A stretch of DNA of 41,115 nucleotides from DASUFH01 sp036274645 (GTDB taxonomy: Bacteria > Acidobacteriota > Terriglobia > 20CM-2-55-15), in assembly GCA_036274645.1 (NCBI GenBank), contig DASUFH010000191.1, positions 1-41,115 on the forward strand, given 5' to 3'. A program made the position numbers and the translations under genes. Shown here piece by piece: positions 8,455-16,340 of this stretch; positions within the stretch are counted from its first letter, which is position 1; the number at the start of each line of letters is the position of its first letter. Under the pieces are notes generated by a model. It was not told the origin of the DNA. It worked only from the letters and a program-made list of their open reading frames with translations, and did no database searches.

Positions 8455-8866
8455 CACCAACATTCTCGTCTATCGCTTCGATGGGCGCTTTCCGAAAAAG
8501 CAGCAACGCGCCACCGCCATTCTAAGGGGTGGCATTGAAGAAGACTCGATCCGGATTCCTCATCAGGCGATTATCGAGTTCGTTGCCGCTGTCACCCGCA
8601 ACATTAGCGGGCATGTCATTTTGAGTCTTCCCGAAGCCCTGCGTGAGGCGGAGGAATTCCTGAGTCAATTCACGGTGCTATATCCGGACGAAGCGCAGTT
8701 GCGCCTGGCGATCCGTGGCTGCGCTGCGTACCAGTTGAGCTGGTTTGACGCGCACATGTGGGCATACGCCGAACACCACGGATTGGCCGAGTTGAAGACT
8801 GAAGATCTTCAACACGACCGGTTGTACGGGACCGTGCGTGTGGTGAACCCTTTCATGGACCTGTAG
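8438..8866 (+). CDS. vapC: VapC-type toxin, PIN-domain ribonuclease
   Basis: A 142-residue PIN-domain protein. The acidic metal-binding residues of the active site are visible: Asp6 in ALVDTNILVY, Glu47 in QAIIEFVAAV, Asp104 in LSWFDAHMWAYAE and Glu122/Asp123 in LKTEDLQHDR. VapC toxins cleave tRNA or rRNA and are held inactive by VapB. The start is GTG 8438, with GGAGG at 8421-8425; the frame lies inside the end of vapB. All catalytic residues are intact, so the pair could be functional. Confidence 0.9.
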   Translation: MAALVDTNILVYRFDGRFPKKQQRATAILRGGIEEDSIRIPHQAIIEFVAAVTRNISGHVILSLPEALREAEEFLSQFTVLYPDEAQLRLAIRGCAAYQLSWFDAHMWAYAEHHGLAELKTEDLQHDRLYGTVRVVNPFMDL

Positions 8867-8903
8867 CGTTGAGGGCTGGAAGGGCAAGCACTAAATCAAA
8901 GTT

Positions 8904-9407
8904 TTATCGCTCCGGGCCGGAGAAGATGGCGGCCGTGCGAGGATCCCAGCCGAGGACAAACGACGGATTGCTGTAGTTTGAGATGATTTCGGAATCCTGC
9001 TGTTGGAGCTGCCGGGATCCGGGCACGCGGCGGCTGACATCGACCGGCGCACCGGAGGAATCGTGACTGTTATTCCCAGAAATGAATGCGGGGAGCGTCG
9101 CCACCGCCCTGCAACATCCAGCCAACGTCGCCGACACTGGCGCCAGGCACGGAATCGATCAGAACGACTTCGCTGGCGGGAAAGCGGCTCGGCTGAATCC
9201 GCGACAGGTGGTTACCCGTGACACCGGGCGCGCCGTCCAGCGCGCAGTGGTAGAAAACGTAACCGTGGTTTGTCTCCGGATTGCGGATCTGTGTGTAATA
9301 CGCGTTCGAGCGCACGGAACGGGCATGACAATTCTCAAAGAAGGCTGGACCGGTTCCTCACATGAAGTCCACATCGCCTTCGATGTAGCAGTCCCTGATG
9401 TACGCCT
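8904..9407 (-). pseudogene. Decayed C-terminal part of a pectin methylesterase (CE8)
   Basis: Read on the minus strand from 9407, the sequence gives AYIRDCYIEGDVDFM, a stop (TGA), GTGPAFFENCHARS, then a frame containing TNHGYVFYHCALDGAPG and FPASEVVLIDSVPGASVGDV, ending HFWE, then a frameshift into NNSHDSSGAPVDVSRRVPGS and a tail to 8904. This is the order of the conserved blocks of carbohydrate esterase family 8 (CYIEGDVDFIFG, FENC, FWEYNS). At least one in-frame stop and one frameshift make it inactive. The N-terminal half is missing: the similarity begins within a base or two of the AGGGTAGGAAGGATTGA motif at 9408, so truncation coincides with the repeat. Confidence 0.75.
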
Positions 9408-9427
9408 GAGGGTAGGAAGGATTGACG
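9408..9427 (+). repeat. Constant-end dispersed repeat, 20-base copy
   Basis: GAGGGTAGGAAGGATTGACG, matching the first 20 bases of the long copies and then diverging. It marks the broken 5' end of the pectinesterase remnant. The following 150 bases (9428-9574) show nothing recognisable. Confidence 0.75.
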
Positions 9428-9574
9428 GCGAAGATTGTGCGGGGGCGAGCCGACCTGGCTCAACTGAAAAGATGTCAGCAGGGGAGTGGGCCTCAACAGG
9501 GCACCCATTCAATGTTGGGGCTCTTTCGGGGGGCGTCGGCTCTCTCGTTCCAGCATGCGTTCCGCAGAAGAGAC

Positions 9575-9884
9575 TTACAGAGGAGACCTACTCACCGAGA
9601 GAACGTGACATGGCTCCCGCCACCCCTTCTGAATCGCGCCGTGAGCAATCATTTCAATAAGACTGCAATCATTGCTGCGTTCAGAGAATACCCGTACCAA
9701 GTATCCCGCAATTCCATGAAGTGTCTCGTTACGCATCGCGGCGCCATCATAATCCTTTTCGATAAAAACGGATTCTCGAAAAGATAGAGAGTTCTGATAC
9801 GTACCTACCCAGACAGACCACTTTGGATTCGACCGACATCTCCAGAAATCGCCGAGCGATCGCTTCAACATCAGCGCTACTCAC
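9575..9884 (-). pseudogene. Small orphan gene, probably frameshifted
   Basis: Two reading frames in tandem look protein-like. From GTG 9884 the frame gives ADVEAIARRFLEMSVESKVV and continues to about 9755; the second frame contains RESVFIEKDYDGAAMRNETL, YLVRVFSERSNDCSLIEMIA and ends at 9575. Joined by one frameshift near 9770-9790 they would make a protein of about 100 residues. I recognise no family. Its place, third in line after an RHS fragment and a secreted orphan on the same strand, would suit an immunity-type gene, but this is speculation. An 8-bp-arm inverted repeat (CTTTTCGA / TCGAAAAG, 9755-9783) sits at the suspected shift. Confidence 0.35.
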
Positions 9885-9958
9885 AGCCTAACCCACAGTC
9901 ACGAATCACCATTTCGGTCTCGGCGACCCGACGCCGAGTGGTTTGCAAGATCCCAGCA

Positions 9959-10498
9959 TCAGCGCAGCTTTCCAATTTCTTTTGCAATGTTAAACCAAGA
10001 CGAAATGATTTCAACGGGCTTTTCCTTCTCACGTAGTTTTACAAATACACTGCGTGCCTCATCTATTGAGCCATTCTCAACGACTTCACTCTCCCATTCG
10101 TATGCGGCCCCACTAATCATTCTCATCCAACAGGAATCAGACAGCGGGGCCATACGCAAAATCTCATCAAACCCAGGGCTTTCAAAGAGTTGTGATTGAG
10201 ATGATCCCATGTACCGCAACCATACTCGCCGATCACCAACCTTTTCAATCCTAAATCCCAAGGGCTGCGTACAATAAGCGCTATACAAAAACACGCCTCC
10301 TGTCTTGGGAGCTTCAAACCGAAGGCGCATCACATACTTAACGCCGGCAAAGTCCACAACACGATCCGCGATCTCCTCGTCCGTCATCTTACGAACGCCA
10401 AGTACTTTTAGTACACCCAAGCCCTCATCGACGCCAACTTGGCTACCTTGCGCTGACAATGCCATGGCAACTACGGCAAGTAATAGCACCAGTTTCAT
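9959..10498 (-). CDS. Secreted protein of unknown function
   Basis: A 179-residue protein with an N-terminal signal peptide (MKLVLLLAVVAMALSAQG). GAGAGGA lies a few bases before ATG 10498. The mature part is mixed alpha/beta with phrases RFEAPKTGGVFLYSAYCTQP and DRRVWLRYMGSSQ, two cysteines (in AYCTQP and DSCWMR), and a charged C-terminal helix (SVFVKLREKEKPVEIISSWF). No family recognised. It begins 32 bases after the stop of the RHS fragment on the same strand, so the two could be cotranscribed; genes in that place are often linked to the RHS tip. Confidence 0.6.
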   Translation of the reverse strand: MKLVLLLAVVAMALSAQGSQVGVDEGLGVLKVLGVRKMTDEEIADRVVDFAGVKYVMRLRFEAPKTGGVFLYSAYCTQPLGFRIEKVGDRRVWLRYMGSSQSQLFESPGFDEILRMAPLSDSCWMRMISGAAYEWESEVVENGSIDEARSVFVKLREKEKPVEIISSWFNIAKEIGKLR

Positions 10499-10530
10499 AC
10501 AGTCCTCTCCATTCCCTGATTCCTGACTGA

Positions 10531-11303
10531 CTATTTCGGGGGGTTCTTTTTAATCTGTTCAATGAGCTGGAGGGGCTCATAGGGCGCCTGGATCAGATTC
10601 CCGGCGGCGTCGTAAACGGCGGGACTGTTAATGTCACCCGTAAGGCGATTGTTGCTCTGATCAAAGTCTGCCGCCGAGGAAGGTTCGTAAAGATCCGCCA
10701 TGTCGGCGAGTCCGTCCGCTGTGACCCAACGATTGCCAAACTGATCGTAGTCAAATTGTTGCCACCAGCCGACAGCCTGCCCGTAGGTTTCGCTGACAGT
10801 CTTCAGCCTGTTGACTCCATCGTAGGAGTAAGTCTGCGTCCATACTTGACTGGCGTTAACGCGCCTAGTCACCTGCCCGATAAGATTTCCGTTGGCGTAT
10901 GTGAATTCTAGCTGCACCTGATCGCCGTTGCCAAACGTGCCCGCCACGCCGTTGCCAGCCGCTGTTCCCAGCTGCAAGACTGTCGGCTGCTCGGGAGACT
11001 TGTAACTGCGTGTCTCCCAGAGCCCATTGCCCAACTTCATTTGCCGGAGGCGGCCGTCGGCCGTGTAAGGAGCGGTCGCCTGCGTCATGTCCGCGTAATT
11101 CCACTCCGGCGACACGCCATCATCGCCCCGCACCTTTATAACCCGTCCTGCCTCATCGACATCGTAGCGGACAATCTTGCCTGATGGATAGGTTACGGAT
11201 GCGATCGTGCCATCCAGCCTGTACTCGTAGTTAATCAAATATGACGATTCACCATCGGGGGTCCGAATCGTCTGTATGATTCTCCGTGGTCGTCCCGCTA
11301 AGT
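10531..11303 (-). pseudogene. RHS/YD-repeat protein fragment, cut at its 5' end by a dispersed repeat
   Basis: About 255 residues of YD-repeat protein: YEYRLDGTIASVTYPSGKIV, RYDVDEAGRVIKV, TYSYDGVNRLKTVSETYGQA, FDYDQFGNRW and YDAAGNLIQAPYEPLQ are typical strands of the RHS beta-cage. Full RHS proteins exceed 1000 residues and carry an N-terminal export part and a DPxGL-type core border before a variable toxin tip. Here the upstream part is missing, the sequence switches to the repeat at 11304, and the C-terminus stops at LIEQIKKNPPK without the core border. The open frame continues through the repeat to ATG 11481, but the extra residues are not RHS-like. I treat it as a remnant rather than a working gene. 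Confidence 0.75.
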
Positions 11304-11402
11304 GAGGGTAGGAAGGATTGACGCGGGGGTCAAGGGAAGAGTGGACAGGGAAGAGTGGACCGGGTTGAAGAACCTCGACGGCAGCCATTGCGAACGCCCG
11401 AA
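11304..11402 (+). repeat. Constant-end dispersed repeat, longest copy C
   Basis: The longest copy (99 bases): GAGGGTAGGAAGGATTGACG at the left, two tandem 14-base units (GGGAAGAGTGGACA / ACC), the small stem GGTTgaagAACC, and the right end CCCGAA shared with copy A. Its left end is the point where the RHS coding sequence breaks off. The 125 bases to the right (11403-11527) contain a short protein-like stretch (NDNFKFAPFDLPAAHIFKVG) that I cannot assign. Confidence 0.85.
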
Positions 11403-11527
11403 TGACAACTTTAAGTTCGCGCCGTTCGACCTGCCGGCCGCGCACATCTTCAAGGTGGGCGCCAACTGGCCAGATGTACAAAATCGAAGCGTGGGGAAGC
11501 CAATGTTATCGAGCTTACGGCGTGAGT

Positions 11528-11935
11528 CTATCCATCCTCACGAGGGACAAGACCGTCGCTGTCGGAAAGGTCGGCCCATCTCCGCCGGAGGGCTTCGATG
11601 GCGTCTTCGAGGCTGAGTCCGAGCCGCCGCGAAGTGAGCGCGTAACTCCGCGCCGCGTCTCCCGCCTGACCTTTCACGCGGGCGGCGGTGTGCCGCTGGC
11701 GCGCTGCGACAACCGTTCCATGACGGACGCGACTCGTGACCATCCCCGACGACTCCAGTTCTGTATAAACGCGCGCCACGGTTCCTGGAGCGAGTCCGAG
11801 GTCGTTTGCCAGCTGGCGGATTGGCGGTAGCCGATGACCCGCCGGCAGCAAACCGGAAAGAATCATATCGGCCAGTTGAGCGCGCAATTGTTCATAAGGC
11901 GGAACGGCGCTGGATGCATCGACGTGCAGAATCAT
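11528..11935 (-). CDS. GntR-family transcriptional regulator, YtrA subfamily
   Basis: A 135-residue regulator with an N-terminal GntR winged helix: VPPYEQLRAQLADMILSGLL, LPPIRQLANDLGLAPGTVAR and VYTELESSGMV are the hallmark segments. The C-terminal part is only about 50 residues, too short for a FadR or HutC ligand domain, as in YtrA-type repressors that control membrane-protein or ABC operons. ATG 11935 has GGAGG about nine bases upstream and overlaps the stop of the upstream membrane-protein gene by 4 bases (ATGA), so they are coupled. Its probable operator is the palindrome at 12843-12868. Confidence 0.88.
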   Translation of the reverse strand: MILHVDASSAVPPYEQLRAQLADMILSGLLPAGHRLPPIRQLANDLGLAPGTVARVYTELESSGMVTSRVRHGTVVAARQRHTAARVKGQAGDAARSYALTSRRLGLSLEDAIEALRRRWADLSDSDGLVPREDG

Positions 11936-12810
11936 GTTTCCGCCACCTCCCCGACAACGGCGCGTCCTTCGATCGAACGGGCGCGCGGCGATCGCGATCG
12001 CGCCGCCACCCACCACCCCAGGCCGGCCATCGGAACCAGGAATGGAACGCGGCCGAGTTCCGTGCCGTTGAGTATCAAGAACACCAGCCAGCCGGAGACG
12101 GCGATAACGCATCCCACGAGAACGGTCAGGGAATGCGCCCGCAGCGCATCGTCAGCCTCACGCGCAGCATCGTCAACGAAGGGCTGCGGCCGCTGGGTAA
12201 CGCGCCGGAACGTGGCCCACAGCAGGCCTGTGGTCACCGCCAAAAGAACAAGGAAAGGCCATGGCGCGCTTTTGCCAGCCTGCATCGGTTCAACAAAGGC
12301 GCCGTAACCGACAGCCCCAGCCAGAATGACGATAACCACCGCCAGCACCACACGATTGCTTCGTGTCACATAAGAAGCCACCGATCGCGTGGTCAACCCC
12401 GCGACCCTCCGCGCGCCCACAGCAACCGGTTTGGACGCGATGCGCCACTCTCCAGCGAGGGCGCCGGCAAACCAGCCTAGAAACACGATGGCGTAGTTGA
12501 GTTTCAAACTAATCGGGTAAAGAGGCGCCAAAAGCATTCCCATAATCACGCTAATCACCACACCCCACGCAAAACCAAAACGGCGCCATCGGAAACTGAT
12601 CGCGAGGGCCCGCGCGATCAGGGCTCCGTTCTCCGGTGTCACCACCAGATGCTGCCGCGCCGCGAACCGGTCCACGTCCCTGCGGGTAATCCGGTAGCGG
12701 ACCGCCGGCCAGAGAAACAGTGCAAGGACAGAGAGAATGAAAGGCACGCGCGGAAGCGTCAATCGCGGATCACGAATGAAGTCGACAACGAGCCCCCAGT
12801 ACGCAGTCAT
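11932..12810 (-). CDS. Integral membrane protein cotranscribed with the GntR regulator
   Basis: A 292-residue protein with about six or seven hydrophobic segments: around 22-37 (FILSVLALFLWPAV), 78-96 (FAWGVVISVIMGMLLAPLY), 104-118, 152-170 (VVLAVVIVILAGAVGYGAF), 183-198, 228-248 (LTVLVGCVIAVSGWLVFLIL) and 255-268. No enzymatic motif or named family recognised. YtrA-type regulators are normally paired with membrane proteins or ABC exporters, so this may be the regulated target. It is the first gene of the pair; the start at 12810 faces the divergent FGE-like gene. Confidence 0.7.
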   Translation of the reverse strand: MTAYWGLVVDFIRDPRLTLPRVPFILSVLALFLWPAVRYRITRRDVDRFAARQHLVVTPENGALIARALAISFRWRRFGFAWGVVISVIMGMLLAPLYPISLKLNYAIVFLGWFAGALAGEWRIASKPVAVGARRVAGLTTRSVASYVTRSNRVVLAVVIVILAGAVGYGAFVEPMQAGKSAPWPFLVLLAVTTGLLWATFRRVTQRPQPFVDDAAREADDALRAHSLTVLVGCVIAVSGWLVFLILNGTELGRVPFLVPMAGLGWWVAARSRSPRARSIEGRAVVGEVAET

Positions 12811-12821
12811 GCCGTTACGGT

Positions 12822-12838
12822 GGCAGGAAAATCCTGCC
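12822..12838. promoter_or_regulatory. Short perfect palindrome in the divergent promoter
   Basis: GGCAGGA and TCCTGCC flank AAA. It lies between the membrane-protein start (12810) and the larger palindrome at 12843, inside the stretch where the minus-strand promoter should be (TTGACA at 12845-12840 reads on the minus strand). It could be a second operator or a leader hairpin. Confidence 0.4.
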
Positions 12839-12842
12839 GTGT

Positions 12843-12868
12843 CAATGTATCAGCATTATGATACATTG
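12843..12868. promoter_or_regulatory. Perfect palindromic operator between divergent genes
   Basis: CAATGTATCA and TGATACATTG are perfect 10-base inverted arms around the spacer GCATTA. It overlaps a -10-like TATGAT (12857-12862) for the plus strand and a -35-like TTGACA for the minus strand, so a bound protein would control both directions. The short GntR regulator encoded at 11528-11935 is the natural candidate. Protein identity is inferred. Confidence 0.65.
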
Positions 12869-12875
12869 GCCGCCC

Positions 12876-14243
12876 ATGCCAGAGCAGCCACTCAAACCGT
12901 ATAGGGTAGCCGACGATGTGTGGGAGGGCATCCGCCCCGCCGCACATGAAGCCGTTCGCGAGGAGCGCCGTCCCATCCTGATCACCGCGCGTGCGCTTGC
13001 CGCTGTGGTGGTAATCGTTTTGTTCGGCGCGTGGTCCGGGTTGTTCTGGCCCGATGTCGTCCTGGGAGGAGGCATGGGGAGTTCTTACAGCTCCGACACA
13101 CACAGCGGCGACGTCGATATGCAAATCCGGAATATGGGGATTTCCGCCATCGCTATTGATGGCCCGGCAACGGTCGACTTGCCAGGCGTCGCCGTCGAAA
13201 TCGCCGCCGGCCGGCCAATTCCCGGGCGTCGCGTGGTGGACTGGATTTCCCGGAACGATATCGACCACTCCGGTTTCCGCGGGGTCGGTGGTGAGATCAA
13301 GGTCCTGTTCACCGTCACTTCCTGTCAGGCTCTCAATTCCCATATTGAGAGCCTGAGTGACGAAGCAAGGAGAAAGGTGGTTCTGCGGGCCCATCTGACC
13401 GTTCCCGTCCATACCTGGCGTGGGTTGGTAAACGTGCCGTTGCGCGATCCCGACTTGATGTGGTCCGACTCGCTCGGCCGGACGTTTGCGGGGGCGTGCG
13501 GCATCGATCCGGAGAACCTTCCCCAGAAGGCTCCAGCACAGCTGCCGCCGGATCAAGTTGCAGGAGAGTTCGTTTCGATCCCGCCAGGAAAATTCATGAT
13601 GGGTCATACGACCAGTCCGGTGGAAATTCGCGAGAATCTTGCCTTCTCGCCTATGGCGATGCGCGAACGCGAGGTCACCATCACCAGGAAGTTCGAGATG
13701 GCGAAATACGAAGTGACGCAGGCCCAGTGGTACACCGTCATGGGAACGATCCCGAGTTTTTTTGCCGGCGACAACTCGCCGGTCGACAGCGTCAATTGGG
13801 AAGACATCCAGAGGTTCCTCGAGAAACTGAACGCGGGGAACGACGGCTACCGGTACCGCCTGCCCACCGAAGCGGAATGGGAATACGCCGCGCGCGCCGG
13901 TTCCACTGCCGCGCCCGATCTGGACGCGGTGGCCTGGCATCATGGCAACTCGAGCGCCAGGACTCATCCGGTGGGAACGAAGCAACCGAACGCATGGGGC
14001 CTGTACGACATGATCGGCAACGTTTCGGAATGGGTGCAGGATTGGTGGGACTGGCTTCCCGAGACGCCGGGCATGGATCCGCAGGGTCCCGACAAGCCCG
14101 AAATCGACGTGAAAATACAACGAGGTGGATCCTTCAATGACGATCTGCCGCTCGTTAGCGTCTCGTACCGCATGAGGCGGGTGGCTCCCTTTGGAACGAA
14201 AGTTGTCACGGGATTTCGCTGTGTCCGGGAAAGGATTCCATGA
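12876..14243 (+). CDS. Membrane-anchored FGE/SUMF1-fold protein, probably not a formylglycine generator
   Basis: A 455-residue protein: a short cytosolic N-terminus, one membrane segment (about 38-60, ITARALAAVVVIVLFGAWSG), a unique extracytoplasmic region (65-215), and a C-terminal formylglycine-generating-enzyme-like domain (about 222-455) with EFVSIPPGKFMMG, YEVTQAQWYTVMG, RLPTEAEWEYAARAG, GLYDMIGNVSEWVQDW, RGGSF and GFRCVR. True FGEs use two cysteines after RGGS; here that stretch is RGGSFNDDLPLVSVSYRMRR without Cys, so the fold probably binds rather than oxidises. ATG 12876 is chosen because the alternative ATG at 12858 lies inside the palindromic operator; no Shine-Dalgarno is visible and the mRNA may be almost leaderless. 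Confidence 0.82.
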   Translation: MPEQPLKPYRVADDVWEGIRPAAHEAVREERRPILITARALAAVVVIVLFGAWSGLFWPDVVLGGGMGSSYSSDTHSGDVDMQIRNMGISAIAIDGPATVDLPGVAVEIAAGRPIPGRRVVDWISRNDIDHSGFRGVGGEIKVLFTVTSCQALNSHIESLSDEARRKVVLRAHLTVPVHTWRGLVNVPLRDPDLMWSDSLGRTFAGACGIDPENLPQKAPAQLPPDQVAGEFVSIPPGKFMMGHTTSPVEIRENLAFSPMAMREREVTITRKFEMAKYEVTQAQWYTVMGTIPSFFAGDNSPVDSVNWEDIQRFLEKLNAGNDGYRYRLPTEAEWEYAARAGSTAAPDLDAVAWHHGNSSARTHPVGTKQPNAWGLYDMIGNVSEWVQDWWDWLPETPGMDPQGPDKPEIDVKIQRGGSFNDDLPLVSVSYRMRRVAPFGTKVVTGFRCVRERIP

Positions 14244-14351
14244 GGCGAGGAGACGTCAACGATATAAGACCGCTACCTGAAACCTATAACGCCCAGGATG
14301 AAGGAGGATCTGCCGCGGAAGACGGACTGATTTTCAGATATTCCCAGATTC

Positions 14352-15257
14352 CTAAGTTGTGTGAAACCGGTGTTCGGCAATCCAATGCCGGGCAATCTCT
14401 TCGCGGCGGCAGATCCACACGGCCTCCTGACGTTGCGCGTAATCGAGAAAGCGGGCCAGCGCCATGGCCCGCGCCGGATGTCCGCTGATTCGCCCGTGCA
14501 GGCCGACGCTCATCATTGCAGGACGATGGGCGCTTTCCTGCCAGAGCAGATCGAACGCGTCTTTCAGAGTCTGGAAGAAATCGTTTCCGGAAGCGAATCC
14601 GTTGGGCAGCAGATAGCGGGCGTCGTTGTTGACCAGCGTGTACGGGATCACCAGGTGAGGGGGCGATCCGGCGATCCAGTAAGGCAAGTCATCGTTGTAC
14701 GCGTCGGAACTGTAGATGAACCCGCCTTCTTCACAAACGAGCCGGCGCGTATTCTGGCTGACCCTTCCGGTGTACCAGCCCACGGGACGCTTGCCGCAAA
14801 TCCGTTCGATCACCTCGATGGTCAGCCGAATGTGGCGCCGTTCTTCGTCTTCCGGAATGTCCCGATAATCCAGCCAGCGATAGCCGTGTCCGGCAACCTC
14901 GTGCCCGGCGGCGCTGAGCGCCACGCCGATTTGAGGGTTGAGTTCCAGCGCGCGTCCCACCGCAAAGGCGGTCAGCGGAATGGCGCGGGCGGCGAAGAGT
15001 TCCATGATGCGCCAGACTCCGGCGCGTGAGCCGTATTCATACATCCCCTCGACGCTCAGGTCTCGTTCGCCCGGGCGGGAAGGCCGGCCCGGCAATTCGT
15101 GCAGGTATTCCTCCGATCCGGGATCGCCGTTGAGGACGCATCGTTCCGCGCCTTCCTCGACGTTGAGGACGAATTGAACCGCCACCCGCGCTCCGCCGGG
15201 CCATCGTGGGCGCGGTGGACGGCCGCCATAGCCGATCAGATCGCGCGCCGGCATCAT
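14352..15257 (-). CDS. puuE: PuuE-like polysaccharide deacetylase family protein (allantoinase-type)
   Basis: A 301-residue NodB-fold hydrolase of the PuuE branch. Segments seen are VAVQFVLNVEEGAE (25-38), MYEYGSRAGVWRIMELF (72-88), VALSAAGHEVAGHGYRWLDY (111-130), VGWYTGRVSQNTRRLV and GFIYSSDAYNDDLPYW. PuuE proteins are cofactor-free allantoinases in purine breakdown; relatives act on other cyclic amides or sugars. No other ureide-pathway gene is nearby, so the substrate is open. The start overlaps the stop of the upstream acetyltransferase (ATGA, 15254-15257), showing coupling. Confidence 0.85.
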   Translation of the reverse strand: MMPARDLIGYGGRPPRPRWPGGARVAVQFVLNVEEGAERCVLNGDPGSEEYLHELPGRPSRPGERDLSVEGMYEYGSRAGVWRIMELFAARAIPLTAFAVGRALELNPQIGVALSAAGHEVAGHGYRWLDYRDIPEDEERRHIRLTIEVIERICGKRPVGWYTGRVSQNTRRLVCEEGGFIYSSDAYNDDLPYWIAGSPPHLVIPYTLVNNDARYLLPNGFASGNDFFQTLKDAFDLLWQESAHRPAMMSVGLHGRISGHPARAMALARFLDYAQRQEAVWICRREEIARHWIAEHRFHTT

Positions 15258-16123
15258 CCCAGCTCGAAGGTTGTGACGCCGAAGATGCGCTCATCCGCAA
15301 GATCCGGAGGAACGCCCAGGTACATCCGCGCACAGCCGAAGACTTCAATCATTCCGTGCCGTCTCGCCAGTTCGACGGCGGCCGGGTTGTTTTCAGGGGC
15401 GTCGATGAACAACGCGCCGCCTGCGGCAAACTTCGCCAGTCGGGTGTACAGCGCTTCGGCCGTGTCCGCATCGTCCGCAAACAAGGGGCCGATCTTGCAT
15501 CCCTCCCGGCAACGTCGCGCGACTCCGTATCCGGTGAGACGCTCATCACGTTGACAGCCCAGGGCAAGCGCATCGGGCTGGGATATCCATGCTTTCAGGA
15601 ATCCCGGCCGCGAAGCAGGGAAGCAGGCGCGATCGTAGTCGACGATCCGATCGAACGGCACGGCGGCCAGCCCGGCAATTCCGTCGTCCGCTGGCGAGGG
15701 CGCCGGATGATCCGGGATCTCTGCGCTAAAACGAATGTCGCGGTGGGAAAAAACGAATCCACCGCGGGCATAGTAGTCCTGCATCGTAAATACCCCATCC
15801 ATCCCGATGCTCGCGCCCGGCCGCAGACGTCGGAGAAGACGATCCCGTCGGGCATGCCAGAGCGTATCGCCGAAACCGCGGCCACGGTATTCCGGCCGGA
15901 CAATGAAGAATCCCATGAAGCCGAAATCGCCGTTGTAGGAGGTAATGGCCCCGCCGCCGATCAGATTCCCCTCGAGTTCGGCTGCAATGAACGCATCCGG
16001 GTCTGTGGCCCAGAATATTTCCGCATCGTGAAGGCCGGGATTCCAGCCCTCCCTGGCCGCCCAGTCCACCAGATCATCCACTTCAGGTCGCGTCATGGCG
16101 CGGATTACAAGCTCACCGGACAT
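15254..16123 (-). CDS. GNAT N-acetyltransferase with a second, YitH-like C-terminal domain
   Basis: A 289-residue protein. The N-terminal 140 residues are a GNAT fold: MTRPEVDDLVDWAAREGWNP, the strand GGGAITSYNGDFGFMGFFIV and the acetyl-CoA loop RPEYRGRGFGDTLW. The C-terminal half (about 150-289) resembles the second domain of two-domain GNATs (FDRIVDYDRACFPASRPGFL, ALFIDAPENNPAAVELARRH), which completes the active site. It acetylates an unknown amine. It is first in a two-gene operon with the PuuE-like gene and is divergent from the peptide importer; 217 bases separate the two, where no convincing promoter could be picked. Confidence 0.88.
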   Translation of the reverse strand: MSGELVIRAMTRPEVDDLVDWAAREGWNPGLHDAEIFWATDPDAFIAAELEGNLIGGGAITSYNGDFGFMGFFIVRPEYRGRGFGDTLWHARRDRLLRRLRPGASIGMDGVFTMQDYYARGGFVFSHRDIRFSAEIPDHPAPSPADDGIAGLAAVPFDRIVDYDRACFPASRPGFLKAWISQPDALALGCQRDERLTGYGVARRCREGCKIGPLFADDADTAEALYTRLAKFAAGGALFIDAPENNPAAVELARRHGMIEVFGCARMYLGVPPDLADERIFGVTTFELG

Positions 16124-16340
16124 TGGCGCTTACGTCCTTTCACGTTTTGGGCTGGTTTCAAGGTTCCGCTGAAACGCGCCAATAATCAAGATCGGGGGCC
16201 GGCTGCGCGACGAAACCCTGGGGGCCGTTGACGTTGGTTCCCGGGGGCAGATGGGCAAAAACTGTGAGATGCGGCATGGGGCGCTGGTATTGTTAAGATG
16301 TTTGTTTCGTCATTCAGCGACTGTTGGAGGAAAATCACCC

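Noticed and set aside
6226..11402. CRISPR-like reading of the repeated GAGGGTAGGAAGG motif
   Set aside because: The copies are kilobases apart with genes between them and unequal lengths; there is no regular repeat-spacer pattern.
12876..14243. Formylglycine-generating enzyme (sulfatase activator)
   Set aside because: The catalytic cysteines are missing and no sulfatase gene is present.
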